Shown piece after piece: positions 51,017 to 58,724 of a stretch of 64,000 bases of DNA (its first letter is position 1; each line of letters begins with the position of its first letter). Origin of the DNA: Bacteroidaceae bacterium (lineage in GTDB: Bacteria; Bacteroidota; Bacteroidia; Bacteroidales; Bacteroidaceae); the NCBI GenBank assembly GCA_024688885.1, contig JAILDV010000048.1:1-64000 (forward strand), written 5' to 3'. A program made the translations under genes and the position numbers. Under the pieces are notes generated by a model. The model searched no databases. It saw nothing but the letters and a program-made list of their open reading frames with translations, and was not told the DNA's origin.

Positions 51017-52324
51017 ATGGCAATGAAAGAAATACCAGTCCTGTTATTGACAGGATATCTGGGCAGTGGAAAGACAACGCTGCTCAACCGCATACTCGGC
51101 AACCGCAAGGGCATTAAGTTTGCCGTCATCGTCAACGACATCGGCGAAGTGAACATCGACGCTGACCTCATCCAACAGGGTGGCATCGTCGATCAGAAAG
51201 ACGACTCGCTCGTGGCACTGCAGAACGGCTGCATCTGCTGCACGCTGAAGATGGACCTTGTGGAACAACTCACCGACCTGGTGAAGATGCAGCAGTTTGA
51301 CTACATCGTGATCGAGGCATCGGGCATCTGCGAACCTGCCCCCATCGCCCAGACCATCTGCTCCATCCCGACCATGGAACCCAAATACTGGATGAACGGA
51401 CTGGCTCGTCTCGACTGCATCGTCACCGTGGTGGATGCCCTCCGCATGAAGGATGAATTCGGCTCGGGCACGTCGCTTCAGAAGCCCAACATCGCTGAAG
51501 AGGACATCGAAAACCTGGTCATCCAACAAATCGAGTTCTGCAACATCGTCCTGCTCAACAAGGCTGCCGAAGTGGAACCGCAAGAGCTGGCACGCATCAA
51601 GCAGATTGTTCGCGCCATCCAACCCAAGGCGGACATCATCGAATGTAACTACGGCGACGTGGACTTCGACAAGATCCTGAACACGGGCATGTTCGACTTT
51701 GACAAAGTGGCAACCTCCGCTGCATGGATTGAAGCGGTGGAAGGCGAACATCACGACGAGGATGACGATGACGAAGAAGAAGAACATCATCATCACGAAG
51801 AAGATGAGCATCACCACCATGACCATGATGACGATGATGATGACGGAGAAGATGAGTACTCCCACAATGCCCATCATGCCCATGAAAGCCATGGCCACCA
51901 TCACGAGCATCACCATCATCATCACCACGATGAAGGCGAAGCAGAAGAATACGGCATCGGCACCTACGTCTATTTTGCCCGCCGCCCCATGAAACTCGGT
52001 ATGTTTGACGATTTCGTGGCACGTCTGTGGCCCAAGAACATCATCCGTGCCAAGGGCATCTGCTGGTTCAAGGGTGAGGAAGACATTTGCTACCTCTTCG
52101 AACAAGCAGGCAAGCAGTTCTCGCTCAAGAACTGCGGACAGTGGTACGCCACCATGCCGAAAGACCAACTCGACCGTCTCATGGCCGCTGAACCCAAACT
52201 CAAGGCTGACTGGGACGACACCTATGGTGACCGCATGCAGAAACTCGTCTTCATCGGCCAACATATGGACAAGGACATGAAACACTTCCTGAAGGAGATG
52301 CTGGATGCTTGTCTGGCAGAGTGA
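51017..52324 (+). CDS. COG0523/CobW-family GTPase with His-rich arm
   Basis: 435 aa metallochaperone GTPase. P-loop GYLGSGKT (13-20), the family mark CICC at residues 72-75, switch-II region IEASGICEPAP, and a guanine-recognition NK at 181-182. A His/Asp/Glu insert fills about 244-308 (over 30 His), placed between the G domain and the CobW C-terminal domain (about 315-435). Such arms bind zinc, nickel or cobalt. ATG 51017 or the next at 51023 could start it. Pairing with a zinc peptidase suggests zinc delivery, as inference. Confidence 0.9.
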   Translation: MAMKEIPVLLLTGYLGSGKTTLLNRILGNRKGIKFAVIVNDIGEVNIDADLIQQGGIVDQKDDSLVALQNGCICCTLKMDLVEQLTDLVKMQQFDYIVIEASGICEPAPIAQTICSIPTMEPKYWMNGLARLDCIVTVVDALRMKDEFGSGTSLQKPNIAEEDIENLVIQQIEFCNIVLLNKAAEVEPQELARIKQIVRAIQPKADIIECNYGDVDFDKILNTGMFDFDKVATSAAWIEAVEGEHHDEDDDDEEEEHHHHEEDEHHHHDHDDDDDDGEDEYSHNAHHAHESHGHHHEHHHHHHHDEGEAEEYGIGTYVYFARRPMKLGMFDDFVARLWPKNIIRAKGICWFKGEEDICYLFEQAGKQFSLKNCGQWYATMPKDQLDRLMAAEPKLKADWDDTYGDRMQKLVFIGQHMDKDMKHFLKEMLDACLAE

Positions 52325-52331
52325 CCCATAC

Positions 52332-52375
52332 AAAAAATGGCGGTCATTCCATCACGGAATGACCGCCATTTTTTT
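52332..52375 (+). terminator. Rho-independent terminator
   Basis: Perfect stem ATGGCGGTCATTCC (52337-52350) with GGAATGACCGCCAT (52356-52369) and seven T; the A-run on the other side lets it also stop the convergent glycosyltransferases. Confidence 0.88.
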
Positions 52376-52457
52376 GTTGCAACGTTACGATTCCTTATGG
52401 GATGGCGGTGATTTCTGATGACTGATGATAACTTTTCCTATTTCCGAAACATGAAAT

Positions 52458-53603
52458 TCAGCGGGAATTTCTTTTCGAAGACTTTTTTGCCAGCAACTCC
52501 CGGAAGAGTTGCATCCACCTTTGTGCAATATCCTCAATCCTGTACTTCTCCGATTCTTTGAGTCCAGCCTGCCCCATCTGTTTGCGGAGCGGTTCGTCTT
52601 CGATGAGTTGGCACACACGCTCGGCAAAAGTCTCCTCGTCGCCCACCGCCACGAGGTAACCTGTCCGCCCATCTTCGATGAGATCTCTCGGTCCTGTGGG
52701 GCACATGTAGGAAACGGCTGGAATGCCTACCGACATGCCCTCAATCAACACCAAGGGCAATCCTTCATGCTTGGAGGATAGCAGATACATGGATGCCTGG
52801 CTCATCTTTTTCAGCGGCTCAGCAGTGTAGCCCATCAGACAGACTTTCCCTTCCAGCCCAGACTCCTCAATCTGTTGGCGCAAGGCAGCCTCCAACTCTC
52901 CCTTTCCCCATATCTCCAGCCGCCAGTCGGGATGCTTCTCTGCCACCCTGCCCCAGATGCGGATGAGGGAAGAAAAATCTTTCAGGGGTACCAAACGCCC
53001 CATAGTTATGGCAGTCTTGTTTTCGCAGGTGGATTTCTCCTCGCACACCGACGTGATGGGGTTGGGCATCACCAAGACATTCTTCCAGCCCTTCCAGTTT
53101 CGTTCCTTGTCTTCCTCGGTCAAAATCACGATGTGGTCATAACCTTTTATCTTCCAGTGATAATCGTACATCTCGCCCATCCATGCCAATAAATTCCCTT
53201 TCAGACTCGTGTTGTCTTTTCTGCGATAGTTTTTCTCAAAATGCACTTCGCGAATCAGCACGGGTTTTGAGACCAGTTTCAACGAAGGAATCACTCCTTT
53301 CTCATACTGCCCCATGGCAATGACAACATCAGGCTTAATTTCGTTCAGCACTTTCTCCAAGCGTTGCTTATACAAGCGCAATTTCTGAAAAAGTGCCAAA
53401 GTCCCCTGCATGGTGAAATAGTTCACACCCAAGTCCACCAGATGCACACCCTGCAGGGGGATGACTGGGTCATGAGGGGCATCGCTCACAGCAATCCACA
53501 CCTCGTTGTCTGGCATCTTCGCCAAAGCATTCGCCTTGACAATGGTGACAATCTCTGTGCCTCCCATCAGGCAAACAGAATTGATACAATAAACTATTCT
53601 CAT
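52458..53603 (-). CDS. Glycosyltransferase family 4 (GT-B), copy 1
   Basis: About 381 aa from the ATG at 53603. That start matches the homologue at 54864-56027 (RIVYCINSV versus NIVYCIDAV), and a TAACTTTG promoter box at 53634-53627 (minus) lies between this ATG and the longer frame's start. GT-B fold with GTEIVTIVKANALA N-terminally and the donor-binding SKHEGLPLVLIEGMSVGIP (about 290-308) C-terminally. It transfers a sugar from a nucleotide sugar to a surface glycan. It is the distal member of a duplicated GT4+GT2 set. Confidence 0.88.
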   Translation of the reverse strand: MRIVYCINSVCLMGGTEIVTIVKANALAKMPDNEVWIAVSDAPHDPVIPLQGVHLVDLGVNYFTMQGTLALFQKLRLYKQRLEKVLNEIKPDVVIAMGQYEKGVIPSLKLVSKPVLIREVHFEKNYRRKDNTSLKGNLLAWMGEMYDYHWKIKGYDHIVILTEEDKERNWKGWKNVLVMPNPITSVCEEKSTCENKTAITMGRLVPLKDFSSLIRIWGRVAEKHPDWRLEIWGKGELEAALRQQIEESGLEGKVCLMGYTAEPLKKMSQASMYLLSSKHEGLPLVLIEGMSVGIPAVSYMCPTGPRDLIEDGRTGYLVAVGDEETFAERVCQLIEDEPLRKQMGQAGLKESEKYRIEDIAQRWMQLFRELLAKKSSKRNSR

Positions 53604-53703
53604 CTCCGAATACAAATTTTGTTCCACAAAGTTAAAACCTTTCTGCGGAATCAAGCAAGAAAAGGAAATACTTTTTTGCAAAAATCATGCCGGGCAAAGA
53701 GAA

Positions 53704-54738
53704 TCAGTGCCCTACAATCATCTTCCTCACACGCCCTTCAAACACATAGGTATAAAGCCAATAAGTGAGGCGATAAATGGGGTAAGAACGGAGGGAACGG
53801 TTTTTCAGCCACTCAATGGTGCGTCCCAGCAGCGTGGGGTCCTTCTGCCTCTCCAGCAGGGCAATCCCTCTTGGCCGAAGAATACGGGTGTAGCGCGACC
53901 ATTCATCGCGGGTGAGGGAAATGTGGCACAACTTGTTCCTGAAAAACTCATGCAAAAAGGTAAGATTTCGCCATGCCACAGGTTCAAGGTCAGGTTTCTC
54001 TTCCGACTCCAGATAATGGTACATGAGGCTCATGTGGTGGTAGAGGTCGTTGAGTTGCACAAGAACACGCTCTTTGTCCAACGTATGCATGATGGAACTT
54101 CCATTGTTCTGTTCGTATCGATTCACATCGCAAGAAACAATGACGAGCCGAGGATGAAGACGGAAGAGATAAAAGTGGAACATATTGTCTTCAAGCACCA
54201 CAATATCAAACTTGAGATGATGCTCTAAGAGGAAATCATGACGGTAGAACTTAGACCACACATAAGGTAGATTTTCCTTGTTGTAAGCCTCCGTCCCGTC
54301 GCCATCGAACAATATCTCCCCGTCGGGCTTGGCATCGGGGTCAACGAGCGTCGCTCCATCGGTGAAGACCATCTTGTACTGGAAGTGCAGCACGTCGGGC
54401 TTCTTTTCCGCACAGAAATGGTCGTAGAGATAGCGGAAGGCACCGCCTATCACGTAGTCATCGCTGTCGATGAAAATGAGGTATTCGCCCCGGGCGAGGA
54501 GCATGCCGGTGTTGCGCGCGGCACTGAGTCCGCCGTTTTTCTGGGTCACTACATTGATGAGATCGGGGTACTTCCTCTCATAGTCTGCCAGAATCTTGCC
54601 GCAGCCGTCGGGCGAGCCGTCGTTCACGCATATAATCTCATACTCCCCCACTTCCATGCCTTGACGCAGAAGAGAGTCAAGGCAACGGGGAAGGAACTTC
54701 TCCACGTTATAGACGGGAACGATGACGGATAGCTTCAT
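53704..54738 (-). CDS. Glycosyltransferase family 2 (GT-A), copy 1
   Basis: 344 aa. MKLSVIVPVYNVEKFLPRC, CVNDGSPDGC and the metal-binding IDSDDYV (DXD) give a GT-A fold, followed by LSAARNTGM in between and a helical C-terminus. The first 35 residues are almost the same as those of copy 2 (56045-57076). A TATCTTTG box on the minus strand at 54778-54771 suggests its own promoter. It likely adds a sugar to the same glycan as its neighbours. Confidence 0.9.
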   Translation of the reverse strand: MKLSVIVPVYNVEKFLPRCLDSLLRQGMEVGEYEIICVNDGSPDGCGKILADYERKYPDLINVVTQKNGGLSAARNTGMLLARGEYLIFIDSDDYVIGGAFRYLYDHFCAEKKPDVLHFQYKMVFTDGATLVDPDAKPDGEILFDGDGTEAYNKENLPYVWSKFYRHDFLLEHHLKFDIVVLEDNMFHFYLFRLHPRLVIVSCDVNRYEQNNGSSIMHTLDKERVLVQLNDLYHHMSLMYHYLESEEKPDLEPVAWRNLTFLHEFFRNKLCHISLTRDEWSRYTRILRPRGIALLERQKDPTLLGRTIEWLKNRSLRSYPIYRLTYWLYTYVFEGRVRKMIVGH

Positions 54739-54770
54739 GTGACTATTCTTTGTCTTTTTTTAAGAATGTA

Positions 54771-54778
54771 CAAAGATA
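54771..54778 (-). promoter_or_regulatory. -7 box for GT2 copy 1
   Basis: TATCTTTG on the minus strand, 33 bases from the start codon. The same box stands before GT2 copy 2 (57108-57101), with a matching TGTACAAAGATAC context. Confidence 0.5.
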
Positions 54779-54863
54779 CAACATTCTTTTTTATTGGCAA
54801 GCATAATACCGAAAAAAATCAATGAAAAAATGGTACAGAGACTAGCCATAGACGATTATCAGT

Positions 54864-56027
54864 CTATGTTTTAGGCTTTTCCCCTCTCTTCTCTGCCAGG
54901 GTTTCCTGAAACAACGTCATCCAGCGCTGGATGATGTTGTCCATTTTATATTTCTCTGACTCTTTGAGTGCCGCACTGCCCATCGTCTTGCGCAACTCCT
55001 CGTTCTCAATGAGTTCACACACCCGTTCCACGAAGGCGTCCTCGTCATGCAACGGAACCAGATAGCCTGTTTCGCCATCTTTCACCAGATAGCTAATTCC
55101 GCCAGGACAGTTGTAAACCACCGTGGGAATCCCCACTGACATGGCTTCAAGGGTGACCAGCGAGAAACTTTCAGAAAGGGAGGTCAACACCATCAGTGAT
55201 CCCTGACTCATTGCCTCACCCATCTCGGTAGTGTACCCCATCAAATGAACATGCTTCCCCATGCCCATTTCCTCAATCTGTTGCTCTAATTGTTTCTGTG
55301 CGTCACCGATGCCCCAAATTTGCAGTTCCCAATCAGGATGACGCCTAACAACCTTCGACCAGATGTTGATGAGTCCGGAGAAGTTTTTCATGCGGACCAG
55401 ACGACCTGCCGTGACAGCCAACTTGGCATTACCCTCACTTATCAAGCCTGTCCAGTGTGTAATGGGATTCGGCATGACAACCAGCTTGTCCCAATTTTTC
55501 CACATGCCAGATCTCTCCCGCTCACTCAGCACCGCTACTCTATCGTAGGCACGGGTCTTCCAATGAAAGTCGTACCATTCTCCATAGAGGGCAATCATTT
55601 TCCTGATCAGTCCTTTGGCAGAATTAAAGTTGTAATGGCGGTCGTAATGTAGTTCTCTGATGAAGACGGGATTGGATGAGAGTTTTATTGTGGGTAAGAA
55701 TATCTTGGTCAGGACACCCGACGAGATGACGATGTCCGGCATGACGTTCTCCAGGAATTCCGTCAGTTTTTGTTTGTGGAGCTTACGGGTCTTCTGCAAG
55801 TCGATGATGGCGCGGACAAGACCTTCATGGTCATGCTCATAATAGCGGACACCCAGATCGGTCACAGACACATTCTTCAGACGATGCATCAATGAACGGG
55901 GGTTGCCTGCCGTCACCACCCACACCCTGTTGCCCGGAATCTCAGCCAAAGCATTTGCCTTGGCTATCGTCACGATGTCTGTTCCTGACAAACTATAAAC
56001 TGCGTCTATACAATATACGATGTTCAT
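54864..56027 (-). CDS. Glycosyltransferase family 4 (GT-B), copy 2
   Basis: 387 aa. NIVYCIDAVYSLSGTDIVTI at the N-terminus and SLSESFSLVTLEAMSVGIP plus GETGYLVPLHDEDAFVERV at the C-terminus define a GT4 enzyme. It matches copy 1 along its whole length. It lies 17 bases after GT2 copy 2 and is probably in the same transcript. Confidence 0.9.
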   Translation of the reverse strand: MNIVYCIDAVYSLSGTDIVTIAKANALAEIPGNRVWVVTAGNPRSLMHRLKNVSVTDLGVRYYEHDHEGLVRAIIDLQKTRKLHKQKLTEFLENVMPDIVISSGVLTKIFLPTIKLSSNPVFIRELHYDRHYNFNSAKGLIRKMIALYGEWYDFHWKTRAYDRVAVLSERERSGMWKNWDKLVVMPNPITHWTGLISEGNAKLAVTAGRLVRMKNFSGLINIWSKVVRRHPDWELQIWGIGDAQKQLEQQIEEMGMGKHVHLMGYTTEMGEAMSQGSLMVLTSLSESFSLVTLEAMSVGIPTVVYNCPGGISYLVKDGETGYLVPLHDEDAFVERVCELIENEELRKTMGSAALKESEKYKMDNIIQRWMTLFQETLAEKRGEKPKT

Positions 56028-56044
56028 TTGTGTTTGTAATGCTA

Positions 56045-57076
56045 TTATTGCTTCTTTCTCAGCATGACCGGACGAATCAACTTAAAGAATAAGAAAGTAC
56101 GTACAAAATAAAAAAGCAGATAGAACAGGTAAGATTGACCTGTCCATTTTTTCATCTTGCCTAACCACCGAGCACTTAGTGTGGCACTGGTCGGTACGGG
56201 TTCGAAGGGAGGTGTGCTCTGCATTTTCAGACGGAAAGACTCCCAATCCTTTCTGCTGATCAGCACCATCACTAACTTCTTGTGGTACACATTCAGCATG
56301 TTATTGATGGCACGGTTGGTTCCCGCTTCCATCTTCATGGTTTCGGCATCCATCCTGTCACGCATGTAATCAATGTTGGTGAACATGGCATGCATCGTCT
56401 TCAACGCCTTCTGCTTATCCGTGGTGCGTTGGATGGATTGCTCATTGCCCAATTCATAACGGCACACGTTGCTGCTGACGATGCGTGTGTGGGGGTTCAT
56501 GCGAAACACGTCAAAATTGAATATCTCATCTTGACTGGAAAAAATCTGCGACATGATCTGATGCTCTTCTATAAAGGAACACTTGTAGAACTTCGACCAG
56601 ACAAAAGGTAAGGGCCAGCGATTATATGCATCCACACCATCACCGTCAAAAGTGATTTCGCCATCAGGCTTGGCTTGAGGGTCAAACAACGCCTTCCCAT
56701 CCGTATAGATGTGCGTGTGTCCGTAACACAATACATCAGGCTTGTCTTGACAGAAATGTTCCAGCAAATACGGATAAGCATTGTCTATGATGTAGTCATC
56801 GCTGTCAAGATAAGTCACATACTCACCTTGAGCCATGGCAGTTCCTGTGTTTCTTGCACCGCCTAACCCCTGATTCTCCTGTGTGATGACCTTGAAGATG
56901 TCGGGATATTTCTTCTCATACTCTGCCAGAATGGCTGCACAATTGTCAGGCGAACCATCGTTCACGCAGATAACCTCCCACTCCCCCACTTCCATGCCCT
57001 GACGCAAGAGGGAGTCGAGGCAGCGGGGAAGGAACTTCTCCACGTTATAGACGGGAACGATGACAGACAGTTTCAT
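56045..57076 (-). CDS. Glycosyltransferase family 2 (GT-A), copy 2
   Basis: 343 aa. Same N-terminus as copy 1, with CVNDGSPDNC, GGARNTGTAM and the DXD block YLDSDDYI. The C-terminus is helical and ends basic (RPVMLRKKQ) after an aromatic stretch (YLFYLLFYFVRTFLFFKLI) that may dip into the membrane. First gene of the GT set. No flippase, polymerase or nucleotide-sugar gene is nearby, so the glycan is unidentified. Confidence 0.9.
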   Translation of the reverse strand: MKLSVIVPVYNVEKFLPRCLDSLLRQGMEVGEWEVICVNDGSPDNCAAILAEYEKKYPDIFKVITQENQGLGGARNTGTAMAQGEYVTYLDSDDYIIDNAYPYLLEHFCQDKPDVLCYGHTHIYTDGKALFDPQAKPDGEITFDGDGVDAYNRWPLPFVWSKFYKCSFIEEHQIMSQIFSSQDEIFNFDVFRMNPHTRIVSSNVCRYELGNEQSIQRTTDKQKALKTMHAMFTNIDYMRDRMDAETMKMEAGTNRAINNMLNVYHKKLVMVLISRKDWESFRLKMQSTPPFEPVPTSATLSARWLGKMKKWTGQSYLFYLLFYFVRTFLFFKLIRPVMLRKKQ

Positions 57077-57122
57077 TAGGTTGGTTTCTTATATTGTGTA
57101 CAAAGATACGACTTTTATCTGT

Positions 57123-57157
57123 AAAAGCGAGAAAAGGAAAACCCTTTTCTCGCTTTT
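57123..57157. terminator. Strong hairpin with T-run upstream of the GT promoter
   Basis: AAAAGCGAGAAAAGG (57123-57137) pairs with CCTTTTCTCGCTTTT (57143-57157), followed by TTTT. It resembles a bidirectional terminator, yet no gene reads into it from the left; it may insulate the divergent promoters. Confidence 0.5.
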
Positions 57158-57224
57158 TTTTGTGTTTTTACGTTTCAATATTCGTTTTCCATGCTTTTCA
57201 AGGTGAAATGGTCCTCCAGAACGG

Positions 57225-57329
57225 GCACGGTGCGCGTGTCATTTCACGCACCCAGCGCGAAATATTTCGTTATTACAGCGTGTGTTATTTCGTGCTGGAA
57301 GACGGTGTTTGAGGGTCAACGGGTTACGG
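57225..57329 (+). repeat. Dispersed repeat, copy C (diverged)
   Basis: GCACGGTGCGCGTGTCATTTC and CACGCACCCAGCGCGAAAT match copies A and B, while later parts differ (TTACAGCGTGTG, GTGTTTGAGGGTCAACGGG). It lies 130 bp upstream of the parA start codon. Confidence 0.75.
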
Positions 57330-57399
57330 AAGTCGGGAAGCACAACAAACCGAAAGTCAAGCCAAACAATATCATTATAAAATAATTTCGTCTAAATGT

Positions 57400-57430
57400 T
57401 TTGTTGTTTTGAAAAAAAGTGGTAACTTTG
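57400..57430 (+). promoter_or_regulatory. parA promoter
   Basis: TTTG at 57400-57403 and TAACTTTG at 57423-57430 are 19 bases apart; the ATG is at 57461. Confidence 0.7.
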
Positions 57431-57460
57431 CCATCGATTCTACTTGACAACGAAACGTTT

Positions 57461-58270
57461 ATGACGAAAATCATCAGTTTTCTGAACCATAAGGGCGGCG
57501 TGGCAAAGACGACCACGTGCGCCAATCTTGCCACGGCTTTGTGGATTTTAGGCAAGAAGGTGCTCATCATCGACACTGACCAGCAGTGCAACCTGTCGGG
57601 TGTGTTGGGTTTCTCGCAGAAGGAGGGCGACCCCACCCTGAGCGAGTGGCTGAAAGAGCCTGTGCCTGCACCTATATATATAAGGTATGACGGACTGGAG
57701 TACATCCCTGCCTCGAAGGCGCTGCGCAACATGGAGGCAGAACTGCTGAACAAGCGGAGCCGTGAGACGATTCTGGCACGGAAACTGGAACAGGTGAAGG
57801 GCGAGTATGACTATGTGGTGATTGACTGTGCGCCAGGCGACTCGGTGCTGAACGACAACGCCCTGTCGGCTTCTGATGCCGTCATCATCCCGACAGAGTG
57901 CAGCGGTTTCTCGTTGCAAGGCATGCAGAACCTGCTTTTAGCCATTAAAGAGATACAACAGGAAATCAACCCTAACTTAAAGATTGACGGTTACTTACTG
58001 GTAAAGTATGACAAGCAGACGAAGATAGCCAAGGAGGTGAGCCGTTACTTTGAGAAGCAGAGCGAAGTGCCCACGCTGAAGACGCGCATCAGGAAATGCG
58101 TGAAGTTTGACGAGAGTCCGCTGGGTCACCAGACCATCTTTGAGTACGCGCCCGACAGCAACGGTGCTGAGGACTACATGCGGTTGGCAGAAGAGCTGAC
58201 AGGCGAAAAGCGTCCAAAGGACTGGAAGAAGAAAGCCATCAAGGCTGAAGAAGAGAACAACGAAGAATAG
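57461..58270 (+). CDS. parA: ParA-family partition ATPase
   Basis: About 269 aa from the ATG at 57461. MTKIISFLNHKGGVAKTT includes the deviant Walker A (KGGVAKTT, 11-18); DYVVIDCAPGDS is the Walker B region. The longer frame starts inside the promoter. It lacks the N-terminal DNA-binding domain of type Ia ParA proteins, so it fits the short type Ib or Soj-like class. It would drive segregation of the replicon with the DUF3408-like partner, 24 bases downstream. Confidence 0.92.
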   Translation: MTKIISFLNHKGGVAKTTTCANLATALWILGKKVLIIDTDQQCNLSGVLGFSQKEGDPTLSEWLKEPVPAPIYIRYDGLEYIPASKALRNMEAELLNKRSRETILARKLEQVKGEYDYVVIDCAPGDSVLNDNALSASDAVIIPTECSGFSLQGMQNLLLAIKEIQQEINPNLKIDGYLLVKYDKQTKIAKEVSRYFEKQSEVPTLKTRIRKCVKFDESPLGHQTIFEYAPDSNGAEDYMRLAEELTGEKRPKDWKKKAIKAEEENNEE

Positions 58271-58294
58271 AGAACAAGCAAAAACCAAAACCAT

Positions 58295-58720
58295 ATGGCA
58301 ACCAACAAACGTAAAGACCTCGGCATCGGCACTTTCCTCGACGAGGTGAAGGCAGACCAGACGAGCACCCAGCGCATCAGCGCACCCGACCTTGAACCAG
58401 AGGCTGCACCACAACAGCCCGCAGCACCCTATTATGATGCTGCGCCCACACAAACCCGCAATGTGCCCTACCCTTCTGTCGGACGTCCTGCAAAGAAGCA
58501 GTCGCTGTTGAGCAAGAAGCTCGCCAAGCTCGTCTATATAGATGACGAGACTGAACTGCAGCTGCGTCTCATCAAGACCTTCCAGAACTACGACTACAAA
58601 GAGGTCATCTTCACAGCCATCCACGAGTTCATGGAGCACCACTACCGCGACATGCGCCTCGATGAGAGCGGTGCCAAGAAGGTGGACAAAATCATCAAGG
58701 AATACAAAACTCGCTCATGA
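58295..58720 (+). CDS. DUF3408-like partition partner (ParB-type adaptor)
   Basis: 141 aa. Residues 1-75 are a disordered Pro/Ala-rich linker, and residues about 80-140 a basic helical domain (SKKLAKLVYIDDETELQLRLI, then EFMEHHYRDMRLDESGAKKVDKI). The layout resembles DUF3408 proteins that follow ParA-type genes on Bacteroidota mobile elements. A DNA-binding, centromere-recognising role is inferred from the position. No canonical ParB fold is seen. The next gene starts 4 bases later. Confidence 0.75.
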   Translation: MATNKRKDLGIGTFLDEVKADQTSTQRISAPDLEPEAAPQQPAAPYYDAAPTQTRNVPYPSVGRPAKKQSLLSKKLAKLVYIDDETELQLRLIKTFQNYDYKEVIFTAIHEFMEHHYRDMRLDESGAKKVDKIIKEYKTRS

Positions 58721-58724
58721 GCCT

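Larger units (their letters stand above)
57077..57460. other. Intergenic region between GT genes and parA
   Basis: Holds the GT2 -7 box (57101-57108), a strong hairpin (57123-57157), repeat copy C (57225-57329) and the parA promoter. No gene is seen. Confidence 0.6.

Noticed and set aside
53604-53681. N-terminal extension of the first GT4 gene
   Set aside because: Not present in the paralogue and contains the promoter box.
58542-58724. N-terminal extension of the DUF4421 gene
   Set aside because: It is the out-of-frame reading of the partition partner gene; the signal peptide starts at 58725.
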